Below are positions 1 to 12,433 of a stretch of DNA of 64,000 nt, one piece after another. This DNA is from Zeugodacus cucurbitae (taxonomy: Eukaryota; Arthropoda; Insecta; Diptera; Tephritidae), in contig NC_071672.1 in assembly GCF_028554725.1 (NCBI RefSeq), positions 30,958,944 through 31,022,943 on the forward strand, written 5' to 3'. Position 1 is the first letter of the stretch. Every line of letters begins with the position of its first letter. The notes beneath the pieces were generated by a model. The model made no database searches and had not been told where the DNA came from. It was given only the letters and a program-made list of their open reading frames with translations. The position numbers and the translations under genes are program-made.

Positions 1-399
1 AACAAAAAGGTTGAATGAACATGAGAAACCGAAAACTCTACAAAAGTTTTATTTTATTATTATTATTTTCATCCATAAATTGTATCACATACCTTCTAAA
101 TATGTATGTATACAGATTGATATGAATTGAAAGTACGTACATCGAACAAGTCAAACGTACTTTTCTGCTTAATGTTCAACTCATTGATGTGTACATTTCT
201 TTCGAACAGAATCATTGGTGCGTATATTTAACACAAGCTGTCCTATCGAACAGCTTGGTATGAAACATACATGGCTTGGCTTGTTTGCCTTAGAGGAGTG
301 CAACTCATACCTATGAATTGCTTTACAACGTGCTGGCTTGAAGCTTGAAAAAGTTACTTGTTGCAGATCTCTGATATGTACATATGTATGCAGTTTCCT
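1..399. other. AT-rich intergenic DNA, no feature recognised
   Basis: No reading frame, RNA gene or inverted-repeat element is recognised here. The stretch is AT-rich and carries short ACAT/ATGT runs, typical of fly intergenic DNA. It ends at a TTAA that begins the repeat at 404. Confidence 0.5.
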
Positions 400-403
400 T
401 TAA

Positions 404-890
404 GGGGTTAGGTGGGTTGAAGAGGTTGAAAACATGAGTATTTACAATTTTTTTTAATGTATACAATCATATATTTCATTCAGCATATTAAATATACATA
501 CATATTTAAACAGTATTTTGTGAAATTTATATATACAAATTCCGAAAGCTTAGCCTCATCTTTCATAAAGTGTCCAAAAAAAATTTCTTGCCGTGGTCGT
601 CATAACTCATTATTGGTTCATCCAAATCAACAAACCAAAACTATTTACTGTTAATGAACGAAGGAAAAAAGAAAGAATATATATTGAATTTTGGATAGAT
701 TTTGAACTAAAAAATTAACTTTTGTGGTAAAATTTTCGCCATATACTGACTCAAACAAATTGTAGTAATAAAGACGTGTGGAAATTTTTCAACAGAATCG
801 CTTCATAACTTTTCAAGAAATCATGTCCACTCACTTCAAAATTCGAGCTTTGAGATAAACCCGCTTAATGTTTTACATTCTTGAAATTGT
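404..890 (+). repeat. R2 dispersed repeat, copy 1 (TTAA-flanked)
   Basis: This sequence matches 62855-63276 in order and orientation, and its distal part also matches 13850-14010. It starts after a TTAA at 400-403 with GGGGTTAGG, resembling the start of repeat R5 (GGGGTTATATACAG). The right end is not defined by an inverted repeat. No coding content is seen. A TTAA target would fit piggyBac-type insertion, but that is inference from the flank alone. Confidence 0.55.
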
Positions 891-1005
891 AATCATACCG
901 ATTTCATAATATTAGATAATATTTTAATATTGTACTATTTAATAAGACAAAAAAACTTTAAAACCTTAAATTGATTCCCACGTAATCGCTTAATTCACCA
1001 AATGG

Positions 1006-1135
1006 TCCAAATAAGCGGATTCCTGTAATTGAACAAACTGTTCATTTAAACGGGATTCTTTTAATTGAACAAATTGCTCAATTGACCCGGTTAATTGAAC
1101 GAAATTTTGATGTCCAATTAAGCGAAAAGTACTGT
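1006..1135. repeat. Short AATTGAAC-motif repeat
   Basis: The motif AATTGAAC or its complement recurs several times within about 120 bases, with spacing suggestive of nested short inverted repeats. It resembles the ends of pogo-type MITEs elsewhere in the window, but no clean terminal pair was found. Confidence 0.35.
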
Positions 1136-1151
1136 TTCATATTTAATTATA

Positions 1152-2024
1152 CAGCGCACGCTCGAAAACGTGAATACCCGGAAACACGCTTTTTTGTGCA
1201 CTGACTATTTTAAAACGCGAACAAACGTTCTTAGACCTTAAATAATTCTGCATTTATCGATATCCCTAAAAACAAATTATGTTTTTTTTTTTGGTTGCAT
1301 GTAACGGGTAACAAGTTTCAGTCGCAAGTTTGGATTTGGATGAAGTGTTTCATCTTAGATTTCGGACGTAAAAATAAGTTCTAAGAAGTCTTTGTGCTTG
1401 ACGTTAAAAATAGCTGGAATTCTCAGTCATTTACTAAAAGTGTTGAGTATGATGCTCTTAGCGAAGAAATATAATGTTGCTAAATCCTCAATTTATGGCA
1501 TTAAAGCAAATATTCAAGCAGCATATTTTCTGGGCCTGGAAAAAGAAAAACTCTGCATATTTCAGAGCTGCCAAAAATGGAGAAAGCTATTTATCGTTGG
1601 ATTATCCGTATGCAAAATAAGAACTCGCCAGTAAGAGTTATAATAGTGTAAGAAAAGGATAAAAATCTGTATTAAAAATTCAAAAAATTTACGGACGGCT
1701 TCAAAATTAAAAAAAAAAAAGTTACGGCATTCGACTTCTTCAAATATAGGGCGAAAAATTGTCTACCCTCCCTCAGCTAATTAACCCTTTTATAAAAAAA
1801 ATGTCCCATTTGAACTTGTACCGGGATCAGATATACATATAATGCTAATACGTCCGGATTATTCCTGAAACTTCTGGCAGAAAAACGAATGTCTCCAGTT
1901 TGGAAAAATGAGCTGTATACGAAACAATAATAAAATGTGATTTTAAATTTTTTTATACTTTTTGGGTATTCGCAAATGTGAACTGCCTTGGTTTTAATTA
2001 GTTACCGTTTTCGAGCGTGCGTTG
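1152..2024 (+). mobile_element. Degenerate pogo/Tigger-like DNA transposon
   Basis: The ends form a near-perfect terminal inverted repeat, CAGCGCACGCTCGAAAACG on the left and its complement on the right (one mismatch), each flanked by TA. TA duplication with a CAG start is the Tc1/mariner/pogo pattern. Inside lie remnants of a transposase of the CENP-B/pogo type in several frames. The element is far shorter than an intact pogo relative, so the transposase has suffered deletions and frameshifts. Confidence 0.7.
1392..1915 (+). pseudogene. Pogo/Tigger-like transposase remnant
   Basis: Frames must be switched to read the gene. The segment around 1440-1520 reads LAKKYNVAKSSIYGIKAN, a psq/CENP-B type helix-turn-helix. 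About 1568-1625 reads MEKAIYRWIIRMQNKNSPV, resembling the second Tc5/CENP-B helix-turn-helix. About 1839-1909 reads YNANTSGLFLKLLAEK, which matches the start of the pogo-type DDE domain (family form YNADETGLF..LLP), except that the catalytic Asp is Asn here. Most of the DDE domain after this is missing. The gene cannot make an active transposase. The family call rests on motif recognition, not on an alignment. Confidence 0.6.
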
Positions 2025-2029
2025 TATTC

Positions 2030-2912
2030 TATAAAAAATATAATTTTATTTTAATTTTTAATTCAAAAATTTCTAAAAAATCTTTCCTAAATTCATTGAA
2101 TGAAATTTGTATATACTCAAAATATATCGTCTGTATATAGTTTGTTTTTGAACCCATCGTCGGCAGTATTTACATAATTTCGTATAACTTTAACAATCAA
2201 TATTTGTATATAAAATTCAATATATATGTAGTGGACTGCTTCTCTATATCGGCGAAATTATTTCCAACATAATTTAGAGATTTGTCACCAGCTACACCTT
2301 TATTGATGTAACTACACCCTCAATCGGACACTGGAAATCAGCTTCTTCGATTAATGGCACAAGGAAAGAAAAACCACCACCAACAATATTTTTTAGCCAC
2401 CCCCAATACGAACGCCTAGTGCTAAGCACTTTTGGAATTCTTTCCTTTCGTTTCATTGTGATTCCGCATTTTTTTATTTTTACTTGAATTTTATTTTGCA
2501 CTCAGTAATCGCGAAGACTAGAAATGGAAAGAAAAATGGGCGCGCAATCAATGCCGAAGCAAATACAAAGAAACAAAGATGAGGTAAGCATAAGTGAGAG
2601 CACAATAACAAGGGTAGCTTGCTTATCGTAAAGAATGGCGTCCCACACCCGTGTGTAGTGTGACGCGCTGATGACATTCAAGTGGACATTGGGCACTGGG
2701 TTTGAGGGGGTATTTCAGCTTAATCCTGTGAACGTTGCCAGACTCTCAAATTCAGTGCAATGCAGTCGAGGAGCTCACATGAAAGGAAAATAAACGCATT
2801 CCATTTATTGCTATTAATGATACATTAATGCATGATTACCGCTTGAAATAATTAGTGTCATTATACATATTCGAGTCCAGCACAAGCCCAGATCAGTACC
2901 TACAGTAACGAT
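2030..2912. other. Intergenic DNA, nothing recognised
   Basis: No transposon ends, RNA gene or convincing reading frame were found. Short frames on the minus strand around 2292-2696 overlap each other, lack splice or codon support, and were not accepted. Confidence 0.4.
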
Positions 2913-3957
2913 AACAAGTAAGGAAGGGCTAAGTTCGGGTGTCACCAAACATTTTATACTCTCGCAATTTATTTAATTTTATTAATATAACAAAAATTTG
3001 ACCCACATATTCGGCATATACATATATGGTATAAAGTCCATTGAAAGTTTGAAAACCCTAATATTAGGTATATGGGAGCTAGAGGAAGTTATGACCCGAT
3101 TTCACTCATTTTTGGCACGGAGACATATTATTAGAAGAAACATATTCCCTCTGAATTTGTTCCAAATATCTGAGAGACTTACCTTTATTTTCGGTAAAAA
3201 ATTTGTTAGAAGCACTAAGGTCCTCATATTCGATATATAGGGTCTTGAAACTTTATTGACCGATTTCGACGATTTTTAGAAGAGGAATGCCACTCTTTAA
3301 ATGCAGTATTTTTGCAAAGTTCTGTTCCCATATATTCACTAGTGCTTACTTTATATATTGTAAAGTAAACTCACTGGTTGTGAACCGATTTGGACTATTT
3401 TCACAACATATCATTGGGATGCAAGGAAAAAATTACAAACCAAATTTCATTATTGGTCGAGTAGTTCCGGAGATATGGATTTTGATCTATAAGTGGGCGG
3501 AACCACGCCCATTTAAAATTTTGTATACCATTTTGAGTGCAGCACTTCTGTACCATCTTTATAATGCAATTTGGCTTATAATGGCTTCTGGTGGTTTTCC
3601 TTACTGAATTAACTGGCTTAGTTATAGCTCTTTATAGGTTTTCGATTATAGCCATTTTGTTGGCGTGGCAGGGATCCGATTACGTCCATCTTCGAACTTA
3701 ACATTCTTATGTTGCCAAGAAATACGTCTTCCCAGTTTGACCTAGATGTCTCAATTTTTACTCAAGTTAGAACTTGCACGGACGGACGGACGGACGGACG
3801 GACAGACATCCGGATTTGAACTTTACTCGTCACCCTGATCATTTTGATATACATACATAACCCTATATCTAACTCGTTTAGTTTTAGGACTTAAAACCAA
3901 CCGTTATGTGAACAAAAATATAATACTCTCTTAGCAACATTTGTTGCGAGAATATAA
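2913..3957 (+). repeat. R1 dispersed repeat, copy A
   Basis: Begins AACAAGTAAGGAAGGGCTAA and ends near a hairpin in which ACTCTC...GTTGC pairs back on itself. A GGAC microsatellite lies at about 3777-3805. The same layout recurs in at least seven other places in both orientations. No protein is encoded. The layout (short inverted ends, central microsatellite, terminal hairpin) resembles DINE-1/Helentron-like repeats of Drosophila, but the class is inference. Confidence 0.75.
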
Positions 3958-4453
3958 AAAAATAAGTAAAGTAAAGCAAGTACGAATCGCTGGAAAGTGG
4001 GAAAATGAGTCATGAACCAGAGAGCGGGCTTTAAGGAGAGTCATTGATGTTGAACAGTGAAGGAAACATTACTGTTTTTTTCGACAAATCTGACTTATTA
4101 AATGATGTACGCAAAGCAGCAGTAACGAAGTACGTACGGGTACGTTTGCCATGCAGAAAAGTATTTAAGTTGGGCACCATTAAAATAAGCGTGACCAAAA
4201 AATATTTGAGACATGGCTTTTTTAGGTGTAAATCAGTGATAAAACTAGACAACCGGATAGAAACATACACTTTCATAAACTTTCTTAATGATCAATGTAC
4301 TATTTGTTACAAGGAGTGTAGGCGGAAAATTGAACCGAACATCTATTTAAAATTTTTCTATATCAATGGAAACAATAAGATATGACATGAGTGGTTAATG
4401 CACCGGGTTTTATCGAGTTTGCCATAACTGGGCAACCTTGCACCTTTCAAATA

Positions 4454-5273
4454 TCGGGTGATCCATGTAGAGGTACCCTTTTTAATAGCCAACAGATCAC
4501 GAGTGAGTCGTGTCAAGCTATCATGTTATTTTCGTTCAGTATAGTTTGACATTTCATTATGGAAATACTTACCTGAACAACGTTGTGGGCTCTTGAAAAG
4601 TTCTAAGAAGATCCGACGTTTTCGGGCTAAATTCTATTCAGCGATGAGGCCCATTTCTGGCTCAATGGATATGTAAACAAGCAAAATTGCCGCATTTGGG
4701 ACGAAGAGCAACCTGAAGAGATTCAAGAACTGCCATTACATCCAGAAAAAACAACGGTGTGGTGTGGTTTGTGGGCCGGTGGAATCAATGGTCTATATTT
4801 CTTCAAAAATGATAACCCACTAATTAATGCCTGAAATTGAATCTCGTGATCTCGGCGTCACTTCCCACACTTCGCATCAATCAATGGATTTATCGAGAGA
4901 AAACTTCGGCGATCAGATAATTTCACGTTTTGGGTCGGTCGATTGGCCACCAAGATCGAGTGATATTACACCGTTAGACTTTTTCCTGTGTGGATATGTA
5001 AAGTCTAACATCTACGCGGACAATATCGCTTGATTTGAGCCTAGGAGCAACGCGTGTCGTACCCCAGTTACCAGCCAAAATGCTCGAACGAGTGGACTCA
5101 ACGGATGGACCAACTGAGACGAAGCCGCTTACAGCATTGGAAGAGATAATGTTTCATAATTAAATGTACTTTGAATTTCATTCTTTCGAATGAAAATAAA
5201 TAGTTCCCATAAATTTTGAATTGTCTGTGTTTTTTCTTTAAATAAGAAGGGAACCTCGAAATGAATCACCCTT
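4454..5273 (+). mobile_element. Mariner/Tc3-like element, copy 1, defective
   Basis: The left end, GGGTGATCCATGTAGAGGTA at 4456, and the right end, whose complement reads GGGTGATTCATTTCGAGGTT, form an imperfect terminal inverted repeat between TA dinucleotides. The interior encodes the DDE half of a transposase with stops and shifts. The helix-turn-helix half is largely gone. The same family occurs at 15592, 41718, 51225 and 56309, and a relative at 52255. Confidence 0.8.
4600..5160 (+). pseudogene. Mariner/Tc3-like transposase, DDE part
   Basis: The frame around 4630-4830 reads ILFSDEAHFWLNGYVNKQ and then TTVWCGLWAGG, the conserved block around the first catalytic Asp. After a stop, 4827-5033 continues with ISRFGSVDWPPRSSDITPLD and then FFLCGYVKS, the conserved block around the last catalytic residue. 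Transposases of this family cut and rejoin DNA at TA sites. An internal stop near 4828, at least one frameshift and the missing N-terminal DNA-binding region show it is dead. The family is common in insect genomes, usually labelled Tc3-like. Confidence 0.8.
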
Positions 5274-5275
5274 TA

Positions 5276-7224
5276 TAAAGTCAAGTATAAAGAAATAAAT
5301 TATTTTTGCATTAAAATGTCAAATGTCACTAATACTTGGTTGCTAAAATTCTTACGTTTTAAAGAATGCGTTCAAAATAAAAAAATCTTAATTTCAAGTA
5401 AATGCAAATAATTGAGTGCGCTAAATCTCTGTCCTTGCTTGAAAACATTTTCTTGAGCTTAGGCGTCAACGTCGCGGCTGCTGGTCAGTGCAATGTAGAG
5501 TGCGTAACAGCGTAAATGTTTGCTGTTGCCCTCAACTTGACATCCCACTCGTTACATACTGGACCATTTGTCTGCCAACTTCCTCTCAGCGCACCAATAA
5601 GTGCAGCGGCAGTCATCGTGGTAATTGTTAGTATTGTTCATAAATGAAGCATACACTATGTATTCGTAGATGTAATTAAAAGACGCAGCCAAATAAAACG
5701 AGAAAGAGTACAGAGAAACTCAAGTAAATTGAAGCACTTGCAAAGAGTCAAATCTATAACTATGTTAAATTAACAAACGCAATAGCTATCAAGAAAATAG
5801 AATACTTGTCTATACTATTGTATATGGAATAGATGTTGATAGATAAATAGTCGATTTTGAAATTTGTATTTAACTTTTTTATTATTTACTTTCTATCGGC
5901 AGCAATAAATAGTTTGATACCGTTCGGATCTTCTATATCTAGCTGGTTTTTAGTTTAATATATTTAATACAATAACGTCTACAAAACTAATAAAAATTGT
6001 TGCAAACATAGCTCCTTCATCTGGAACATTATGACGAAGTATGCTCTTAGAACCCATAAACTAGCGTCTATTTTTTTCAAACCAAACTGGCAATGATTTT
6101 TATTTATTTTTTATTTGTGCGCCCTTTGCTGATTGTTAAACCAATGACAATGGGGGTAACTTAGTATAGGAAAGCTGAAGCAATTGCTGTGCACGACCAG
6201 TGGACTAAGCGTGAAAAGTAATGAGTAATAGCGTGTGCTGTTGTAGCGCGTCAATAGCATACACACTGGGTACGGTATAACTTAACTCCCCAAAATTTTG
6301 TGCCCGGCGTTGCAACAAAATATGGACGGAGGAGAAGTTGCTACGCTTGGAGATTTTCGTGGTTTTTTGTTTTTGTTTTGTTGATTGTTTTCACGTGCCT
6401 CAATCACAACGTCATTTCAAAATCTGCCAACTAGTTGCGCCAGCAGCATAACGTACAAATCTTGAGTTTTTCTTTCGTACATTTTGTACCGTTTTCTTGG
6501 CAGTACCTATGTATAACGAACGACTGTCCAGCAGCTTTTACTGAACAACAGTGCTATACGCAGAAGAATAGTGGTGAGTTGGTCGCGTGGGTGGCGTTAA
6601 TGGCGTCCAAGCATAAAAATCAAAATAAAGTTTTACACGAACAACAACAAAAATTTTGCCGTTGCCGGTCCATATGTATATGCTAAGTATATTTTGTGCA
6701 CATTTCTCCATTTTATTTTATTCTGCCAAAGTCATCAATAGCCGTCAACGACTCAACGCAGTCAACGCAGACAACGGCGTTGACAAAGTGTTGCATTGAC
6801 TGAGGTCGCGGTACACACAAATTCAGCAGGATAGCGCTTCCACCGCCACACTTTTAAATTGAAAATACATATTAATCGTTAGCAAATGCCTAAACCGCAA
6901 AATCAAGCAATCGAATTTAATTTTGCATTTTTCGTACATTATGTTAACTTAAATAAATGGTGTGCTTTTAGACATGTGGCAAAACTTTTGTCGGAGTTAC
7001 CAGATTTATACGCAGTTTGGTCTGTCATTTTATAATAAACTTACCACGGCACAACGTTTGTTGTTGATATATGGCCCCAAAAATAGGTCGAAAATTGCGC
7101 CTATCGGCTGAAATTTATTGGAGCTATCAGCGGCGGTCTCTTTCCCGGAGTCATTTACAAAATATTATATATATATTACATATCATTACTAGTGGCCGGG
7201 CCACGCATTGATGTCGATAAAGTA
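5276..7224. other. Intergenic DNA, nothing recognised
   Basis: About 2 kb with no recognised transposon termini or RNA gene. Parts are less AT-rich (around 5460-5640 and 6720-6850). A short frame at 6435-6686 has no start context or splice support. Possible undetected regulatory DNA cannot be excluded. Confidence 0.4.
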
Positions 7225-7610
7225 TATCGATGGCTTAATATAGAAAAGGCGTATCTACACTTCTCGTTACTTTTCAGGAGAAGGAAAAACCTAAATAAAA
7301 CCTTAAAAACTTAAGATGCAAAAAACATTTCTATTGCAATTTTTATTCAAAACAGGTAACAAATTCAATTGTGGTATAATTTTGTTATTATTTTTAATTT
7401 CTTTGAAGTTATTTGAGATAGGGTTTTATGTTGTTATTGTAACTTCGAATGAGTTAGGGCTTTTTTTATATGACTATAAATCCGTTATTTACGATCATAG
7501 CCCACTAAGTTTTAAGGGGAGGAGTATTTGACAGTGGTCTACCAGAATACATTAAAAACGCGATTTCGAAAAAAATGTAGATACGCCTTTTCTATATTAA
7601 GCCAACGATA
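7225..7610. mobile_element. 386-bp MITE with about 34-bp inverted ends
   Basis: The first 34 bases (7225-7258) and the last 34 (7577-7610) are inverted complements apart from a base or two. The repeat runs from TATCGATGGCTTAATATAG to GGCGTATCTAC. A 71-codon frame at 7316-7531 lies inside, but it is hydrophobic and low in complexity and has no recognised domain. The family was not recognised. Confidence 0.7.
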
Positions 7611-8029
7611 TGTAAATTAAATTTTATTCTGGTTAACTATTTGATAAAGTGAAATTATTTAGGGACTAACAAATCTTTCGCTGGAATACTAAATCAGTTA
7701 TGAAGCAAAATTTATTTTGTACTTGCATCTCAATTAATTAATTTTTGTCGTGAACAATAGGTCATAAATTGTCTGGCAGATTAATACGAGTACATTGTGT
7801 ATTTGGGTGCAGTTATATTCCACCGCTCCCAATAATAACATTTGCGCGGAGGAATCAATTTGAAGTTGTATGCAATTTCGCCATAAATGTTTTGTACATG
7901 CGTTATTCTCATTGTCAAAAGTACATAAGAATGTCAAAATGATATGCATCCAATTTGGATCAAAGCGGTCAAAAGGTGGGCAGTGTTACTTCCACTGTCT
8001 CTGCTATCTTCAGGTTTTTCTCGCCAATT
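7611..8029. other. Intergenic DNA, nothing recognised
   Basis: No supported feature. Confidence 0.35.
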
Positions 8030-9750
8030 TATCAAACAATTAATCACATATGCCCCTCCGTACCTAGATTATGTGTTCCGAATTTTATAACTTTAATTTT
8101 AGCTACAATTTTTGGGTGGTGATAGAAATCCGATTTTGGCCACCGAGAATACCAACATTCTCGAAGTATCAAGGTTTAAGTGTGAGCTATGTTAAATTAA
8201 GATATCCAGATCAAATTATCACTTGACCAAATGGCCGACCGGACAGACGGATGATTTGCTGTGATCACTTCCACTTACCTAAAAATGTGAAAATTCTAAT
8301 GTCCTTCCGTGCTATGAATATGTGTCTGTTGCAAAAGTCTTATTTTTTCTTAACTTTTTTTATACTCTCGCAACAAATGTTGCTAAAGAGAGTATTATAG
8401 TTTTGTTCACATAACGGTTGTTTGTAACACCCAAAACTAAACGAGTTAGATATAGGGTTATATATACCAAAGTGATCAGGGTGAAGAGTGGAGTTCAAAT
8501 CCGAATGTCTGTCTGTCCGTCCGTCCGTCTGTGCAAGCTGTAACTTGAGTAAAAATCAAGATATCTTGATGAAACTTGGCACACTTATTTCTTGGCACCA
8601 TAGGAAGGTTACTTTCGAAAATGAGCAAAATCGGACCACTGCTACGCCCACAAAATGGTGAAAACCGAAAACACATAAAGTGCCATAACTAAGCCATAAA
8701 TAAGGTATGTAAATAAAATTTGGTATTAAGGATCGCACTATGAAGGGGCATATTTGGATGTAATTTTTGGAGAAGTGGGCATGGCCCCGCCCCCTACTAA
8801 GTTTTTTGTACATATCTCGCAAACCAATTGAGCTATATAAACCAAACTTTCTGCAGTCGTTTTTTTTAGCCACTTCCTAATACAGTCCAAAAAGGAAAGA
8901 CATCGGACCATAACCACGCTCACCTCCCATACAAAAGTTAGGTTGGAAATTACTAAAAGTGGGTTAACTCACTAACGAAAAACGTCAGAAACACTATATT
9001 TCACATAAGAAATGGTAGATGAAAGCTGCACTCAGATTTTTTTACAAAATGGAAAATGGGCGTGGCGTCGCCCACTTATGGGTCAAAAACCATAACTCAG
9101 GAACTACTCGACCGATTTCAATGAAACTTTGTTTGTAATAGTTTCCTTACATCCCAATGATATGTTGTGAAAATAGGCCAAATCGCTTCACAACCACGCC
9201 TACTTCCTATATACCAGAACTTTGAAGACAATCTGAATCGTTTACTTTACAATATATAAAGTAAGCACTAGTGAAGATATCGGTGCAGAACTTTGCACAA
9301 ATACTATGTTAATAGTGTGGCAGGCCCATTATAAAAATCGCCGAAATCGGATCATAGGTTTTTAAGGCCCCATATATCGAACACAAGGACCTCGGTGCTT
9401 CTAACCTAATATTAAGGTTTCCAACTTTTAATGGACTTTATACAATGTATATGACGAATATGTGGGTCAAATTGTGTATTATACAATATAAATAAAGTTA
9501 AATAAATAAATTGCGAGAGTATAAAATGTTCGGTTACACCCGAACTTAGCCCTTCCTTACTTGTTATTGTTTGCGTTTGTCCGGTTTTACCTATCTACAA
9601 TACAATCTCATATTGCTAACTGTAACATGTAGGAAGTTTTATTAAGATATCTAGATTTAAATTCTAATTATCGCTTGACCGAATGGGCAGATGGATGGAC
9701 ATTGCGACTAAAATTTTAAAAATAAACTATCCTATATTTTAAGTTGGACC
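8030..9750 (+). repeat. Old degenerate R1 copy, split by R1 copy B
   Basis: 8030-8350 and about 9569-9750 both carry diverged R1 segments (for example a remnant of the GGAC microsatellite at 8238 and the TTAAGATATC block at 8198 and 9641). Between them sits the much better preserved copy B. Two generations of the same repeat are therefore nested. The degenerate parts are recognised by order of motifs only. Confidence 0.45.
8356..9566 (-). repeat. R1 dispersed repeat, copy B
   Basis: Minus-strand copy. It starts on the + strand with ATACTCTCGCAACAAATG and ends CCCTTCCTTACTTGTT. It is very similar by eye to copy C at 25205, base for base over long stretches, including the GTCCGTCCGTC microsatellite. 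Several short frames on the minus strand are shadows of this repeat. Confidence 0.8.
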
Positions 9751-10585
9751 AAACTGCAGACGTGTGCAAAATTCTCTGCTTTATAAGAAAGTTCAATTCT
9801 TGGCCATAACATTCAATTATAGACATTTTATTTTTTCATGAAAACTACATGTCTTAAAAACAGCATTTATTACGCAAAATGTTATTAAATATGATTATAC
9901 TAATATTATAAAGCTGAAGAGTTTGTTTGTTTGTTTGAACGCGCTAATCTCCGAAACTACTGGTTCGAATTGAATAATTCTTTTTGTGTTGGATAGTCCA
10001 TTTATCGAGGAAGGCTATAGGCTATATAGCATCTGTGACCAAGAAGGGAAGAAACAGTGGTAAATGTGTAAAAACGGGGGAAATTATTTATCTTTGAGGG
10101 CTTCCGTTCCTTGCGCTGCGAAAGCGGTTCAAGATACACAAAAGTTATGTATGAATGAGTTATTTCTCTTTTAATGATCTAAAAAAAAGTCCGTGAGTAC
10201 CGTTTTTGTGATAACTAATTTGGTCGAAATTAATTGTTAGAGCTGTATTACATAATAATATTAATCTATATCCAATATAGTGCATTTGTGAAAATGCTAG
10301 AATTTATATTTTATATTCCTGTTGTTATCTGCCGCCCAGTACCTAAAAAGTGGACAGAATCTGTATCAGGGATAGAAGATGAACCCTCTGCGAGGACTTT
10401 CAAAAAAGATGAAATATGACAAGTGCTCTGGGAGAGTGAAGATGGGCTAGATTTTGATGATGGTAATAGTCTATCTGAGTCAGATTATGACGTAAACTTG
10501 GAAGATATTTCGTCTTAGCTGTCTATGATGATATTTTATATACAGCTATTATATATTTTATGATGATATTATATATATATATATA

Positions 10586-12433
10586 CTAGCTGATCCCGCA
10601 GTTTCTTTTTTTCCGCTCCGGTGCGTAAATGTACAGAGAAGATGGTTTTCCAACTCGTGAACACTCCACGTATAGCTCGCCGTGTGAAAAACATTGCATT
10701 TCCAGAATTACCACACATTTCCAGCGACTGTCTTTGTGATCTGTTGATTGACATCGCATATGTAACTCCCACTGGAAACTGAATACGTTCGAACTGAAAT
10801 GGCGAATCTTTGGAACTCAAAGGAATTCGTGAAATCAAGCACTCTGTCCCCTTGTAAGTCCCTTGCAAAATTCTTCCAACTATCACATTATTCGATAGCT
10901 GCGTCACAATCAGTCAAGGTTCAATTACACAGTTTCGGCGCATGAAGATTGTGAACGTTGGCATGTCAGACAAATCCAAAGAAATTCTTCTGGATAATTC
11001 ACGGCTTTGTGCTCGATTTCATCACAATCGATCGATTTGTATGAATACAAATCTTCCGGAATTTGACTTTGAATCGTATAGTTTAAGTCATCGACATCGG
11101 TATTTTTGGCAGCTAAAATTGCGCGTGTGCTCAACCAATCGTAGTTACTTATAATTTTGGCCAATGTATTCAGATATACATTCGTGATGAGTTTATCTTT
11201 CATTGAAGTGAATTGACAATTGGCAGGTGGAATTGATATCAAACCATTGAAAAATCAACCGGAATTTGCCCACTCCCAACTCTTAACAGTTCTTCTGCGG
11301 TGCTATCCTATTGCAGGAACTCTCGCATATTCATGGTCAATCGTGTGGTTTTCACGTACCGTCACAAATACGATGACTTGAGACATGCATTCAATTCATC
11401 CGCCACTGTTTTTTGGAATAACAGGAAGTATTTGTCGAAAATCGGCTGCTAACGGTATCATTGCGCAACCAAAGCGACGATTATTGAGAGAGATCTTTCA
11501 TTGTTCTGTCAAGTGCTTCTAGAGAATTGCACTTATCTCATATTATTTTTACCTGCACTTGGTATTTACGTAAACTGAATATTATGTCAAAAGAATTACC
11601 GTAAAACGAAAATAAGTTAAACTAACCTACTTATTTATTTAATAATCTACATGAAAACAAAAAAGGATTAATTACTGTGAAACTATTAGAAACAAAGTAA
11701 TATACTAAAACAAAAAAATATCTACTATATAGAAAACAACTACAAAATGAAAATGTGTTTAAAAAGTATTATTACGATGATAATATATCCAAAAAACAAA
11801 TTAGCGCTGCGTTCGACCGTTCAGCACGGAACCGATCGCGCCATGCGGCATGGTATCTCGTAGAGCTACACCCCCCTCCGGCGCGCCCGCAAACACCGCT
11901 TCTCGCCCGCCGGCCAGCGCAGCGCAGAGTGCGAGTTAATTATGTTTCGGAGTTATTTATTTGTAATATTATCTTTTAAGTTGTTCGTTGAAATTAAGTG
12001 TCGTCAAAGACAATTTTATTCAGAATTAAATACTCTTAACCAACAACACATTTATTTGGATAAAGATTAATATTATTATGTTAATACAACTCTAACAAAT
12101 AATTTCGACCAAATTAGTTATCCCAAAAATGGTACTCACGGACTTTTTTTAGATCATCAAAAGAGAAATAATTCTTTCATACATAACTTTTGTGCATCTT
12201 GAACCGCTTTCGCAGCGCAAGGGACGGAAGCCCTCAAAGATAAATAATTCCCCCCCTTTTTTACATATTTACCACTGTTTCTTCGCTCCTATGCTATATA
12301 GCCTATAGCCTTCCTCGATAAATGGACTATCCAACACAAAAAGAATTATTCAATTCCAACCAGTAGTTTCGGAGATTAGCGCGTTCAAACAAACAAACAA
12401 ACAAACTCTTCAGCTTTATAATATTAGTATAGA
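10586..12433 (-). mobile_element. Inner Helitron with helicase remnant
   Basis: Read on the minus strand, the element starts TCTATACTAATATTATAAAG at 12433 and ends GGGATCAGCTAG at 10586, followed by T. Insertion between A and T without duplication is the Helitron pattern. The first about 370 bases are almost the same as those of the outer Helitron at 9894-10270, so the pair forms a large inverted repeat. It carries helicase remnants in the sense direction and lacks a recognisable Rep domain. Confidence 0.8.
10610..11525 (-). pseudogene. Helitron PIF1-like helicase, C-terminal remnant
   Basis: The C-terminal part of the Rep-helicase protein that drives Helitron rolling-circle transposition. 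In order on the minus strand: about 11390-11520 contains ALEALDRTMKDLSQ and PLAADFRQILPVIPK, matching helicase motif II/III surroundings; 10925-11242 contains WLSTRAILAAKNTDVDDLNY; 10569-10907 contains FPVGVTYAMSINRSQRQSLE, matching the last helicase motifs (usually MTINKSQGQS). Stops and shifts separate these pieces, and the Rep nuclease and N-terminal helicase (Walker A) are absent. No function is expected. Homology is called from motif order. Confidence 0.8.

Noticed and set aside
4044..4385. 113-codon frame on the + strand
   Set aside because: Starts at a non-ATG codon, overlaps a minus-strand frame of 81 codons, lies between two repeats, and shows no domain or splice support.
6435..6686. 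83-codon frame
   Set aside because: No ATG start in good context and no conserved feature.
8480..8510. GAGTTCAAATCCGAA in R1 resembles a tRNA B box
   Set aside because: No matching A box at the right distance and no cloverleaf; it is part of R1 in all copies.
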